49,739 bases of DNA from Gordonia sihwensis NBRC 108236. Its GTDB lineage: Bacteria; Actinomycetota; Actinomycetes; Mycobacteriales; Mycobacteriaceae. This document shows positions 37,062-46,171 of the stretch, one piece after another. Within the stretch, counting starts at the first letter, position 1. Every line of letters starts with the position of its first letter. The notes beneath the pieces are model-generated. The model did not search any database, had not been told where the DNA came from, and saw only the letters and a list, made by a program, of their open reading frames with translations. The translations under genes were made by a program, and so were the position numbers. The DNA lies in assembly GCF_000333035.1 (NCBI RefSeq), contig NZ_BANU01000021.1:1-49739 (forward strand). The letters are read 5' to 3'.

Positions 37062-38032
37062 GGCGGTTCCATATCCTCGGGCGCGAAGTTGGTGCCGCCG
37101 ACGACATTCCCCTGCCGGTCATCCCACAATTCGATGACGTCGGCGTAATCCTCCCGTGCATCGCCGCGATCGTCTCCGGGAAGCAACAGGGTGTGGATGT
37201 CGCGCACACAGCGCGTGAGAATCGCTCCGGACTTCACCGCGTCGCGTACCGCCCGTCGAGTGATGCCGCCGACGTCGTCCTCCGGAAGATCCTCACGCTC
37301 GATGGTCTCGGCGACGTCGAACGCCACCGGAATCGTGATGTCAGCCTTGTAGAGGTCGGCGATGTCGTAAACGAACGAGCGGTCGTGACCGGTGTGGACG
37401 AAGCCCAGACCCGGACTGCAACCGAGAGCGACCACCACCGAGTGCACGATTCCGTAGAGACACGAGTGAGCCGCTGACAGCGCCTGGTTGATCACGTCGG
37501 AACTCGCGAAGTCGTCCGGCTTGTAATCTCGGCGATTCCACTCGACGCCGGTGCGATCGGAATGGGTCCGGTACAGACCTCGCACCCGCGCGCCTTCACG
37601 CCCCCGCAGCTGCTGCATCGAGCATTCGGACACGTCGTCGTCGGGAAATCGCATTTCGTACATCGCCCGCGCCACGGCCACCCGTGACCGTGTATTGGTC
37701 ACGGCCCGCGCCTGCGCGTCCAGCAGGCGGGTGGTTCGCCCGAGTGGACGTCCATGCGCGTAGTAGCGAACGCCGCGCTCACCGACCCAGACAGCAGTCG
37801 ACCCACTGTCGGCGAGCAGCAGCATCGCTTGATGGGTGACGCGAGTCCCCGGCCCGAGTAGCAGCGCGCCAAGCGATGCTGCCGGGATGTGGATGACGCC
37901 GGCATCGTCGGTCGCGGTAATGGCGCTGTCGTCGCGGCCGATGGTCGCGCGCTCGACGTACACGAACGAGAGTCGATCCTGCACGCGAACGAGTTCACTC
38001 GGCCGCGACGGGCGAACGCCGGGGATATCCAT
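37055..38032 (-). CDS. cas1: Cas1e, CRISPR integrase
   Basis: 325 aa from ATG 38032. Metal-site residues are recognisable: Glu in LRGREGARVRGLYR, His in LGFVHTGHDRSF and Asp in VYDIADLYKADITIP. The N-terminus DRLSFVYVERATIGRDD is the beta-domain. It catalyses integration of protospacers at the leader-repeat junction with Cas2. The gene looks intact, so array growth should be possible. Confidence 0.97.
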   Translation of the reverse strand: MDIPGVRPSRPSELVRVQDRLSFVYVERATIGRDDSAITATDDAGVIHIPAASLGALLLGPGTRVTHQAMLLLADSGSTAVWVGERGVRYYAHGRPLGRTTRLLDAQARAVTNTRSRVAVARAMYEMRFPDDDVSECSMQQLRGREGARVRGLYRTHSDRTGVEWNRRDYKPDDFASSDVINQALSAAHSCLYGIVHSVVVALGCSPGLGFVHTGHDRSFVYDIADLYKADITIPVAFDVAETIEREDLPEDDVGGITRRAVRDAVKSGAILTRCVRDIHTLLLPGDDRGDAREDYADVIELWDDRQGNVVGGTNFAPEDMEPPW

Positions 38033-38033
38033 G

Positions 38034-38705
38034 TCAGCTCGCCGGCAGCAAGGTCATGAGCCCGCAGCCGTAGCCTTTGGCGCGTCCGATGCCGTGAGTG
38101 AGTGCTCGGCGGAGCAGGTCCGCGTCGGCGACGCGCAGACGTCCTTCGAACGAGGCGGTCACCAGGGTCACCTGCCGTTGGCCGCGTCGGAAGACTGCGG
38201 TGTCGCGTTCGCTCACTACCAGCTCCTCCCGAGGGTCTTCGACGTCGTCGCCGGCGCTCGCGACGAGTTCGAAGCCGTGGCGCTCGGCGCGCTCTGTGAA
38301 CCACTGTCGCTGATACGCCGAGGTGACGTGTCCGACGATCTGTTTCCGCCCGTCGTCGGCGGTCATTCGGTGAGTCGGGTTGGCGGTCAGCCTGAACACG
38401 TACTCCTCTCCTGCGGACAACGACTCCAGAAAGGTCGTGTAGTCGCGTGTGGCCCACGGTGATCCGGTGGTCCACCCCGCCTGCTCGCCGATGTGTACTA
38501 AGCAGGGTTCCGACGGACTGACGATCAGCAGGTCTACCGCGTCATCGCGCCGATCCACACGCCACAGGACGCGCCCCTCCGCCGACTCCGTGGTGGTCCC
38601 TGGCGCGAACGCGGACATCACAGCCGCGTGCATTGCGTGTCGACTGCCGAGGAGCTTCACAGCTCCACGTCGCCGATGATTGAGGGCGATTCGAGACATG
38701 TACAT
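38034..38705 (-). CDS. cas6e: Cas6e, crRNA-processing endoribonuclease
   Basis: 223 aa from ATG 38705 (second ATG two codons in). The candidate catalytic His lies in GSRHAMHAAVMSAF; WRVDRRDDAVDLLIVSPSEP follows; the C-terminal G-rich loop THGIGRAKGYGCGLMTLLP binds the repeat hairpin. It cuts the precursor RNA 3' of the hairpin and stays bound in Cascade. Starts directly after the cas5 stop. Confidence 0.95.
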   Translation of the reverse strand: MYMSRIALNHRRRGAVKLLGSRHAMHAAVMSAFAPGTTTESAEGRVLWRVDRRDDAVDLLIVSPSEPCLVHIGEQAGWTTGSPWATRDYTTFLESLSAGEEYVFRLTANPTHRMTADDGRKQIVGHVTSAYQRQWFTERAERHGFELVASAGDDVEDPREELVVSERDTAVFRRGQRQVTLVTASFEGRLRVADADLLRRALTHGIGRAKGYGCGLMTLLPAS

Positions 38706-39407
38706 TCAGCTGCCTCCTAGTGCGGCCAGCCAGTCCGGATGCGACGCCGGACGCTGAGAATCGGGATTGTCGACGGGCACCAGATCATGAACCACGTCAC
38801 GCCACTCGTAGCGGCGGTGCTCGGGGTCGAAGCTGACGGGGTAGTCGCGGACCGACTCCGCGACATCGTCTCCCGGACCGGCGTCGCGGACGACCGGCAG
38901 ATGAACCGTTGCACCCTGAAGCCGGCGGTGGCGAGCGCTTGCCACCCACGGCGCCGTCGCAAGCGCCTCCTTCACTGAAGCCTCGACGATCCGACCGCGC
39001 AATGGCCCTGCGGGGGGAAAGGCCCTCCGGCCGAGGTAGAGCGGAAACGTCGGATGGCGCAGACTCTCCGCCAGACCGTCGAGCAATTCACGCGGACCTT
39101 CGACAGCGGCGAGGAATCGTGCGTCGGCGAGGTAGTAGCGATGCGTCAGAGGCCTCGACTTGCCGTTCCGCCAATCGATCTCGGTTTGGAAGTCGCGCTC
39201 GAGCCGGCCGGGCTGGTCGGTCCGGACTCCGAAGGTCAGGGCGGCCAGATCTTCGATGGGGTCGGTGCGGCGCCGACCGAGTGCCGCAGCGAACAGTCCG
39301 ACCACCCCGCTCTTGGTCGGCTCCGGTCTCGTCTGCCGTTGAGTGAACCGGCTCGAGTCACCCCACGATTGCTGCGGCCCGGCGAGTTCCAGAAGCAGCG
39401 TGCTCAC
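38706..39407 (-). CDS. cas5e: Cas5e, Cascade subunit
   Basis: 233 aa from GTG 39407 (GTGA overlap with cas7). LLLELAGPQQSWGDSSRFTQ and RPEPTKSGVVGLFAAALGR are the family signature at the N-terminus; HRYYLADARFLAAVEG and FPLYLGRRAFPPAGPL follow. It caps the 5' handle of the crRNA in the Cascade complex. Confidence 0.96.
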   Translation of the reverse strand: MSTLLLELAGPQQSWGDSSRFTQRQTRPEPTKSGVVGLFAAALGRRRTDPIEDLAALTFGVRTDQPGRLERDFQTEIDWRNGKSRPLTHRYYLADARFLAAVEGPRELLDGLAESLRHPTFPLYLGRRAFPPAGPLRGRIVEASVKEALATAPWVASARHRRLQGATVHLPVVRDAGPGDDVAESVRDYPVSFDPEHRRYEWRDVVHDLVPVDNPDSQRPASHPDWLAALGGS

Positions 39408-40477
39408 TGTCGGCTGTCCAACTGGTCGCGGACCTTGTCGCCGAGCGCGGACACCAACTCGCTGATCGACACCGCCTGCGCGAAGTCGTCGAGTCCGTCG
39501 ACGTACTTGGTCGACAGGACGTACGCCGACTCGGGCGCGGCGTCGAAGGATTCGTAGACGCGCTGGGCCTCGTCGACCAGCGCAGTGATCGACCGCTGTG
39601 TCAGGCTTCCCTCGAGCTTGACCGGGTCCGTTCCGGCGGCCCGCGCGGGACGATGCTGCGCCTGTACGGGCTCAACCGCTTCTTCGAATGCCGCAGCGAA
39701 ATTGATCGGCTCGTCGGTGCGGACCGTTGCGAGCACGAACGACGGCAGGGTCTTATTGGCGAAAGTGTTGCGCTTGCCGGTCGGCATCGACCGGATGAAG
39801 GCACGAGCGAAGGCTTCTACTCCTCGTGCGGAAGCGTCAGCGGAGCCCAGATTCTCCTGTAGGAGCGAGACATTCACCGTGGCGTAGCGGTACAGGGTGG
39901 CCGTGTTGAACTCGACGGTGCCGATCATCCCGGCACCCGCGTTGTCTTCGGACTGCTTGTCGTCGACGGCGGTGAAGTAGTCGAATTCGGGAACGACGGT
40001 GTGGGTGCCGATGGCGTGCGCCACCTGTGCGGCGGCGTCGACGTTGACGTCGGGAGCGTCGGCGAGGTCGGCGAGTGCGTCGATCTGCGGATTGCTGAGG
40101 AATAGGAGAGCGCCGGTCTTCGAGTACTCGGTCTGGTCGGGGTCCGACTTGCGGGGCTTCACTTTCTCGACCTTGATACCGCTGGCAGTGAGCACATCGA
40201 CCGCGAGCTTCTCGGCGGCTTCGCCGACGATGGACGGGTCGCGGTCGGTGATGCGGGCAGCGATCTGATCGATCATTCGGAGAGTCCGTACGCCGAGTTC
40301 GGTCTGGTCGAGGTGACTGTCGAAGTCGTGTCGCATCGCACGCTTCCACGCCTGACTCGAGACGCGTGCACGTCGGGTGCCGCCGAACACAGTGGATTTG
40401 GGACTGCCGTCCTCATCGCGGTTGATGTTCGACGGCGGGACGGCCTGGATGGCATGAAAATCGATGAAGAGGGACAT
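39404..40477 (-). CDS. cas7e: Cas7e, Cascade backbone subunit
   Basis: 357 aa from ATG 40477 with AGGAG 7 nt upstream; a longer in-frame start at 40741 lies in cse2. FIDFHAIQAVPPSNINRDED and RRARVSSQAWKRAMR are hallmark motifs; GMIGTVEFNTATLYRYATVN is the conserved core. Six copies polymerise along the crRNA spacer. Confidence 0.97.
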   Translation of the reverse strand: MSLFIDFHAIQAVPPSNINRDEDGSPKSTVFGGTRRARVSSQAWKRAMRHDFDSHLDQTELGVRTLRMIDQIAARITDRDPSIVGEAAEKLAVDVLTASGIKVEKVKPRKSDPDQTEYSKTGALLFLSNPQIDALADLADAPDVNVDAAAQVAHAIGTHTVVPEFDYFTAVDDKQSEDNAGAGMIGTVEFNTATLYRYATVNVSLLQENLGSADASARGVEAFARAFIRSMPTGKRNTFANKTLPSFVLATVRTDEPINFAAAFEEAVEPVQAQHRPARAAGTDPVKLEGSLTQRSITALVDEAQRVYESFDAAPESAYVLSTKYVDGLDDFAQAVSISELVSALGDKVRDQLDSRQ

Positions 40478-40505
40478 GGTTTCTCCTGTTATTCGAGGGA
40501 CGTGT

Positions 40506-41132
40506 TCAAACAGATTCGGCGGTGGTTTGGGGAGTGCGGCTGAAGTCACGAGACCACTGGAGTTGCACTCTGCGCCTGGACTCGCCGGGGGCGGTGCCCT
40601 TGCGTTGCTTGCCGGCCAGGGCAGCGAGATCATCGGCGAAACGGCCGTAGTCCAGTGGAATCCCGTGGGCGCGGAGTTGGCCGACGAGACTCCGCAGATG
40701 CCATCGGGTCTCCTCCGGACTGTCTGCGGTAACCAGTGCATTGAAGCGCTTGAGCACCGGTTCGCTGGGGCCGTCGGAGGACTCGGTGTGGGCGAGCCGG
40801 CTCAGGGCGGTACCGAAGGAGGGGCCGTCGACGTGCATCGGCTCGTTCTTCGACTGCTGGTGGAGCGCATACAGCCGGAGTGCGTCGTAGACGGCTTGTT
40901 CGTCGAAGGTGGGAAACGGGAAATCGCCGTCCGGCGTCGGATACCCGAGAAAGGCGACCTGCCAGGCCGCGGGATCCTCGCCGATCTGGCTGGTCGCCGC
41001 TCGCCGGAGCTTGGCGAACGCGGCCACGGCCGGGCCGCTGTTCCTGCGGGCCCCCGCGTAGAGGTCGGCGGCGCGCTTGGCCACATGCCTGTTGATGCCG
41101 TACCGCTCTCGGGCTTCGGTGCCATCGGTCAT
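40506..41132 (-). CDS. cse2: Cse2 (Cas11e), Cascade small subunit
   Basis: 208 aa from ATG 41132 (ATGA overlap with the cse1 stop). Helical protein with NSGPAVAAFAKLRRA near the N-terminus, YDALRLYALHQQSKNEPMH in the middle and LDYGRFADDLAAL then RVQLQWSRDF near the C-terminus, as in Cse2. Two copies bind the displaced strand in the R-loop. Confidence 0.93.
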   Translation of the reverse strand: MTDGTEARERYGINRHVAKRAADLYAGARRNSGPAVAAFAKLRRAATSQIGEDPAAWQVAFLGYPTPDGDFPFPTFDEQAVYDALRLYALHQQSKNEPMHVDGPSFGTALSRLAHTESSDGPSEPVLKRFNALVTADSPEETRWHLRSLVGQLRAHGIPLDYGRFADDLAALAGKQRKGTAPGESRRRVQLQWSRDFSRTPQTTAESV

Positions 41133-42718
41133 TTCGCATGGTCCTTTCGGGCGTCGGGGAGATGTTTGAGCAGGTTGTACCGGAACCAGTTGGCCGACGT
41201 GCCGGCCGAGACCTGTCGACCGTCGACGGTTCTGACTGCGCGTGATCGCGGTGTGGCGGAATCGAGGAGTTGGTCAGCGAGATCGGAGAGTGCGTCGCGG
41301 GCCAGTCCGTACCACGCCTGCGACAGCTCTTCGCTGTCGCGATCATTGTCGACGAATCGGATCCAGTCCCGGAAGCGTGGGTCGAGGGCGGCGTACGCGG
41401 CGGACCGCGCGGCCGATGCGGCGCCGGCCGGTTCGCCGCCGTCGGCGACGGCGAGATCGCCCGCCAGTCGCGCCAACGCGCTGACCGCGTCGTCGGCGCG
41501 CTTGACGGCGTCGATGACGCAGGCGTACGAGGATCCCTCGGGGTCGGCGATCGCCGGGTAGACGACGAGACTGTCGGTGAAGATCTCCGAATAGCTCGAC
41601 ATCTGCGCGCCGTACTCGACGCCGACGGATACGACGTCGACGAGGCTGTTGGGGATGTCACCGATGGACACGCGCTCGCCGAGGCGTGCCACGATCGTCG
41701 ACGGATGGGCCAAGACCACGCCGTTCTTGTCCTGCTGCGGCCTGGGCGACGGCAGGAGTGCGGTGAGTCCGCGCCACAGCGACCTCTCCTGGGAGTGAGC
41801 GCGCGGCATGTACAACGGGGTCTGCGATTTCTCCTTCTTCGTCTGAGGATCGCTGTAACGCCACGATGTCATCGGCTCGATCCCGTACTGGAACGCCTTC
41901 GCGATCGGATCACCGACGCAGATCAGCACTCGGGTCACTTGGTCCCCGTCCGCGAAGAGTCTGATGTGACGGATCGGCCAGGTGAACAGACCCGCGGGAC
42001 CGAACGGCCCGATCGCCGATGCCGGCCGCGGCTCAGGCGTCAGCGGCTCGAGCTCCCACAATGCACGATCTCGCTGCAGATGATCATTGTCAGGCACCCA
42101 GTTGTGGAGAAGAGTCTCACGGAGATCGCGACCCTCGAGATACAGCCCGCCCAGCCATCCGGCCCAGCCGATGCCAATGGGATAGCCGCGCCCGCCCTTG
42201 GTCCGAGGGTCGTCTGCCGCACCGGTCTTGATGCCGTCGAAATCGTAGGCCTGACAATGGACGAGCCACCGTGCGGCCTCGGCGAACGGCAACGATGCAA
42301 CGTCTCGCCGCATGGTGAAGAGGCTGTCGTCGCCCGGCGAGTCGGGAATCAGAATGCCCAGCGGCTTAGTGTCGCCGGAAGTACTCCGCAACCCAGCGAC
42401 CTGCATGAACGGTTGTGTCGGATGGAAGAGGTCGAAGCGGTCGTGCCACTGGTCGAGGTATTCGTCGATGCGATCCAGCGGTAGCGAACCGGAGGTCCAG
42501 ACGTCATGGATCTCTTCGTCCGTGCCCAGCGTTCGGTACATCACTGCGAGCGCGATGCGCAGAATCGCGAAGTCCTGTGTCGGGAGTTCACCGGCGATGC
42601 GCCGGATTTCAGTGCAGCGGTGAAAGAGCGCTCGGAGCGAGACCGTGTCGGACCGGCCGTCGCAGAGGCGCACGCGAATCCACGGCTCATCGACCAGATT
42701 GAAGTTCGGTTCAGTCAT
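41129..42718 (-). CDS. cse1: Cse1 (Cas8e), Cascade large subunit, PAM recognition
   Basis: 529 aa from ATG 42718 (ATGA overlap with cas3). FNLVDEPWIRVRLCDGRSD is the N-terminal signature; RIALAVMYRTLG, FHPTQPFMQVAGLRS and a C-terminal four-helix bundle (RSAAYAALDPRFRDWIRF) follow. It reads the PAM and recruits Cas3. Confidence 0.96.
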   Translation of the reverse strand: MTEPNFNLVDEPWIRVRLCDGRSDTVSLRALFHRCTEIRRIAGELPTQDFAILRIALAVMYRTLGTDEEIHDVWTSGSLPLDRIDEYLDQWHDRFDLFHPTQPFMQVAGLRSTSGDTKPLGILIPDSPGDDSLFTMRRDVASLPFAEAARWLVHCQAYDFDGIKTGAADDPRTKGGRGYPIGIGWAGWLGGLYLEGRDLRETLLHNWVPDNDHLQRDRALWELEPLTPEPRPASAIGPFGPAGLFTWPIRHIRLFADGDQVTRVLICVGDPIAKAFQYGIEPMTSWRYSDPQTKKEKSQTPLYMPRAHSQERSLWRGLTALLPSPRPQQDKNGVVLAHPSTIVARLGERVSIGDIPNSLVDVVSVGVEYGAQMSSYSEIFTDSLVVYPAIADPEGSSYACVIDAVKRADDAVSALARLAGDLAVADGGEPAGAASAARSAAYAALDPRFRDWIRFVDNDRDSEELSQAWYGLARDALSDLADQLLDSATPRSRAVRTVDGRQVSAGTSANWFRYNLLKHLPDARKDHAK

Positions 42719-45498
42719 AGTTTCTCCAATGGGGTGACGACCAGCCCAAGGTCGTCGTCGTAGTGGAAGTGATGGTCGGCGTGTTCGGCGTTTCCATCGC
42801 GGTCCAGAACTAGGGGCAGCACGCCTCGAAGCCAGCGTGAGTTCTGCCAGGTGTCGATGCAGTTGTCTTCGAGTTCAGCGATGAGTGCGTCGCCGATCCC
42901 GGCCGAGCCCAGGAATCCGGGGAGTCGGAGAGTGTTCATCGCGGCGGCGCGCGCGATGTCGTCTTCGATGACGGTTGCGAAATCAACGTCTTCGCCTGCC
43001 ATCTCCGTCGCCCACTCGGGAATGATGCGGCGGCCGGCCATCCGTTGGATCACGACAACTTCGATCGTGTCCTCCGAGTCCCGGACCTGTGCCACACTGC
43101 GTTCGCCTGTGGGATCGGATGCGAGCGCAGCTTGATCGGCCCAGCCGACGAGCGGGCGTTTCGCCGGAGCCGGGATCAAGAACGAGCGTGCGCGCTGTGC
43201 CTTCTTGGCGCGTACTTCGTCAGCAGATGCCTCGGCGTCCTCCCACTCGGTCTCCCATCCGGGCGGTGCGGTCACCGATTCGTATGCGTGCGAGACGAGA
43301 CCGGAGACATGGTCCGGGCTGACGATCACGTCATGACGGGCGAAGTGCTCGTCGAGTGTGGCGATGCAGCGCAACAGCGCGGACTTGCCGTAGACGGCCC
43401 GGCAGCCGGCGTCCAATTCCGGTGCCGCGTCGTCTCTGCGTGCGAATCCGGTGATCCGAAGCCGTGGGGTCTGATGTGCCGACGGTCGGGAGGCGTCCTT
43501 GTGACCGTGACGATGCAGTCGACCGGCGCGCTGGATCAGGAGGTCGATCGGTGCGATGTCGCTGAACATGGCGTCGAAGTCGATATCCAGCGACTGCTCG
43601 ATGACCTGGGTCGCGATCACGATCAACGGACCGTCGCGCCGTTCGGCGTCGGGTCCGAGCCGCTCTCGGAGACGTTGCTCCTTCCGCATCCTGTCCGGAG
43701 TGAGGAACCGCGAGTGCAAGAGGTCGATCTCAACCTCCGGTGGCACGATGTCGGTCAACAGACGATAGAGGTCCTGGGCGCGACGAACGGTGTCGCAGAC
43801 GACGGCGATGTTGCCGCCGCCCATAGCCGCCGTGAGTACGGCGTCCGCGATTTCGTCTGTATTGCCTGGCAACTCATCGATCGTCAACCGTGAGCTGCGC
43901 CCAGACGAGGGCACCGCGATCACTGTCGATCCGCTGTCGGACGTGCATGTGAGCCGTGGATAGGTGGCATCGTTTGCGGGTTTCGGAGTCTGCCTGCCGA
44001 GCCCGTCGTTGTACGCACTGACCAATTCGTGACGGATCGACGGTGGGAGAGTGGCCGACATAGCGACGACGGGCACTCCGTATGCGGCGAGCCATGTAAG
44101 CATGCGGCACAGATACTGGCGCATGAAGTGGTCGGCCGCGTGGACCTCGTCGAGGACAACGACCTTTCCCGCGACTCCGAGGTGTCTGAGCACCACGTGC
44201 TTGGCGCACAGTGCCCCGAGCAGAAGCTGATCGATCGTGCCGACGACGAAGTCCGACATGGTCGCGAGCTTGTTGCGGCCGGTGAGGAACCAGTGAGCCA
44301 CAGCGCGGCCGTCTCGACTGTCGTCGAACACCGAGGACATGCGCGGCACGGCCTGGAAGTCGGAGTTGAACTGTGCCTTTCCGTGGGCCAGGCCGAGAGA
44401 GACATCGTCGTCGCCTTGAATCAGATCGAGCCATTCGCGCACGGTGCCGAAGATCCCGTCGGACGTCGCTTGCGTCGGGAGCGCGAACAGGACGCCGCCG
44501 AGCCCGAACCGTGCGGCGAGGACCTCGCTTCCGCCGAGCGCGGCCTTCGTCTTCCCGTCGCCGGTCGGCGCCTCGATGATGATCAGTTCCGGACGTTCGA
44601 TGGACCTGGTGAGGTCCACTAAGCGAGTCTGAAGCGGTCTCGGCGCGGAAAGTTCGAGATGGGCGGCGAATAGTTCGTTGTCGTCCGGGAGGTCGGCTGA
44701 CCACGGCGGAGGAAGCCTCAGGGCGCGCATAGCGTCGGTTGCTGCATGTGCGGGACGAGGGCTGGTACGCAGGGGGAACGAGTCGGAACTGGAGGCGATC
44801 CAGTCCGCCATGATCGTGAGCCCGGTCGCGACGACCGCCGCTGTTTGGGGGATGAGGCGTGAACCGAGTTCAGTGAAGTCCTCAGTGGTCAGGCCGGCGA
44901 GGGTCTCAGTGAATGCGACGAGTTCTCGCTGAACCGTCTCCCATTGCGTGCCGGTGCCGAGGAGTTCGACGCTGCCGCCATCGTAGTGGGGTGGCGGGGT
45001 AGCGAAGGTGCCGTGGTGGCCGAGGGAAATGGCCGCCAGTGCTGCAGCCTCCCGCTTGCCCAGACCGTGTGTGCGTGTCAGACGATCTCTCAGGACGAGG
45101 TAGCCGGCCATCGAGTGAGGCAAGGCCGACCGGTTCCGGCAGACAGACGGGTGGAAGGGCAGTCCGGCGTCCTCGGCCTTCGCCCGCAGGTGCTCTACCT
45201 GTACGCAGAACGCGGGGCTCGCCTTGCCTGAATCGTGTGATGCTGCGAGCCATACGAGCATCCGGCGGGCGAGGTCAGCGTCGTCGCCGAGCGCCGCTGC
45301 GACCTCCCGCTTCACTGCGTTCGGAAGGAACTCGTCCCACAGGATCCCGGCGACGGCGGCTGCGTCGGCCATGTGCTGATAGAGCGGCAGCCACTCGACG
45401 CCTTCGGTGTAGTCGGACTTGGCCCACAACGACCGCGCGGCGTCGGAGAGGCCGACGACCGCGGCGGAAATGTCCGACCCGAGTGCTTTGCTAGGCAT
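42715..45498 (-). CDS. cas3: Cas3 helicase-nuclease
   Basis: 927 aa from ATG 45498. N-terminal HD nuclease: WLAASHDSGKASPAFC and LGHHGTFATPPPHYDGG. SF2 helicase: motif I IIEAPTGDGKTKAAL, motif II VLDEVHAADHFM, motif III MSATLPPSI, motif V TQVIEQSLDIDFD and motif VI QRAGRLHRHGH. All key residues are present. It unwinds and degrades target DNA after Cascade binding. First gene of the cas operon; the promoter must lie in 45499-45580. Confidence 0.97.
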   Translation of the reverse strand: MPSKALGSDISAAVVGLSDAARSLWAKSDYTEGVEWLPLYQHMADAAAVAGILWDEFLPNAVKREVAAALGDDADLARRMLVWLAASHDSGKASPAFCVQVEHLRAKAEDAGLPFHPSVCRNRSALPHSMAGYLVLRDRLTRTHGLGKREAAALAAISLGHHGTFATPPPHYDGGSVELLGTGTQWETVQRELVAFTETLAGLTTEDFTELGSRLIPQTAAVVATGLTIMADWIASSSDSFPLRTSPRPAHAATDAMRALRLPPPWSADLPDDNELFAAHLELSAPRPLQTRLVDLTRSIERPELIIIEAPTGDGKTKAALGGSEVLAARFGLGGVLFALPTQATSDGIFGTVREWLDLIQGDDDVSLGLAHGKAQFNSDFQAVPRMSSVFDDSRDGRAVAHWFLTGRNKLATMSDFVVGTIDQLLLGALCAKHVVLRHLGVAGKVVVLDEVHAADHFMRQYLCRMLTWLAAYGVPVVAMSATLPPSIRHELVSAYNDGLGRQTPKPANDATYPRLTCTSDSGSTVIAVPSSGRSSRLTIDELPGNTDEIADAVLTAAMGGGNIAVVCDTVRRAQDLYRLLTDIVPPEVEIDLLHSRFLTPDRMRKEQRLRERLGPDAERRDGPLIVIATQVIEQSLDIDFDAMFSDIAPIDLLIQRAGRLHRHGHKDASRPSAHQTPRLRITGFARRDDAAPELDAGCRAVYGKSALLRCIATLDEHFARHDVIVSPDHVSGLVSHAYESVTAPPGWETEWEDAEASADEVRAKKAQRARSFLIPAPAKRPLVGWADQAALASDPTGERSVAQVRDSEDTIEVVVIQRMAGRRIIPEWATEMAGEDVDFATVIEDDIARAAAMNTLRLPGFLGSAGIGDALIAELEDNCIDTWQNSRWLRGVLPLVLDRDGNAEHADHHFHYDDDLGLVVTPLEKL

Positions 45499-45580
45499 GA
45501 GTCAGGTTTAGCAGGTGGGTGTGACGCATGCAACCGAGTCCAGAAATGGGCACCCAATTATTGATTTGAATCGTCTCAAT

Positions 45581-45622
45581 TAAGGAGGGCTCGGCCTGCC
45601 GCTGCAGGCCGAGCCCTCCTTA
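45581..45622. terminator. Long hairpin upstream of cas3
   Basis: A perfect 19-bp inverted repeat (45581-45599 with 45604-45622), loop CGCT. It would stop transcription running from the phage remnant or the second array into cas3, insulating the operon. Confidence 0.65.
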
Positions 45623-45624
45623 GC

Positions 45625-45648
45625 AAACCCCGCGCTGGCGGGGACCAC
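45625..45648. repeat. Isolated CRISPR-repeat-like hairpin
   Basis: In the minus sense GTGGTCCCCGCCAGCGCGGG followed by GTTT. It has the GTG..CCCCGC..GCGGGG layout of a type I-E repeat but a sequence different from the arrays here. It could be a remnant of another array or chance. Confidence 0.3.
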
Positions 45649-45881
45649 CTCGATCCGAGGATGCCAGACATAGGTACCCACGGATCATCCCTGATGGAGG
45701 GCTTGGTTGAAGTCGGGTTCAACCAAGTATCAGCGTATTAGGCTTTGCTAACTTGCGCAGTGAGAAGAGGTTCCGTGCGTGTTGCGTAGAGGATCGTCGA
45801 GCTCAGCGGCCGTTCTCCGTAACGGGACTGGCTGCGGCTTCGGGCCGGAGGTATCGGATGCATAGCGGCAGCGTCCGCTTC
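45649..45881. other. Gene-free stretch between cas3 and the lone repeat
   Basis: No convincing coding sequence. Contains a 10-bp inverted repeat CTTGGTTGAA/TTCAACCAAG (45702-45711 with 45718-45727). The composition is less GC-rich than the neighbours around 45700-45760. Confidence 0.4.
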
Positions 45882-45909
45882 CGTCCCTCCCCGCTCGCGC
45901 GGGGAGAAC
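45882..45909 (-). repeat. Lone degenerate copy of the CRISPR repeat
   Basis: Positions 8-24 match the array repeat exactly (TCCCCGCTCGCGCGGGG), with mismatches at the start (G, A and A changed) and GAAC instead of GCAC at the end. The GAAC variant also occurs in the array-2 repeat at 48583. It is 2.2 kb from the next repeat, and phage coding sequence abuts it at 45910. Confidence 0.85.
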
Positions 45910-46123
45910 TTGAACGTGCCGGTCGACTCGGAGTATGCCTCGCTGACACCACGGAACGCGACACCGGGCAGCGTCTGCTCCTGGTCGTCGCGTACGCGTT
46001 GCCTTCGATCGGCATCAGCGGGAGCCGGTCCAGGATCGGGGACTCCTGCACGAACATCTCGTGAATGGCGCGCGACAGCTGATTCTCGAAGAGAACCGCG
46101 GCTTCGGCCAGAGTGACAGCCAT
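45910..46123 (-). pseudogene. Phage major capsid protein, 5' fragment, frameshifted
   Basis: From ATG 46123: MAVTLAEAAVLFENQLSRAI then HEMFVQESPILDRLPL and MPIEGNAYA, the N-terminal arm of HK97-like capsid proteins of actinophages. One base is missing near 45988; in the next frame the homology resumes as DQEQTLPGVAFRGVSEAYSE then STGTFK. Only ~70 of about 300 codons remain, and the frame runs directly into the lone repeat. AAAGGAACAG lies upstream. Not functional. Confidence 0.75.
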
Positions 46124-46171
46124 GAGCTGTTCCTTTCTAGTGATCCCGACGGCAGCCGCCGCCGGGGGTCG

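Noticed and set aside
45753..46064. Plus-strand 103-codon frame spanning the lone repeat
   Set aside because: No family resemblance, and it runs antisense to the capsid fragment, which has clear phage similarity.
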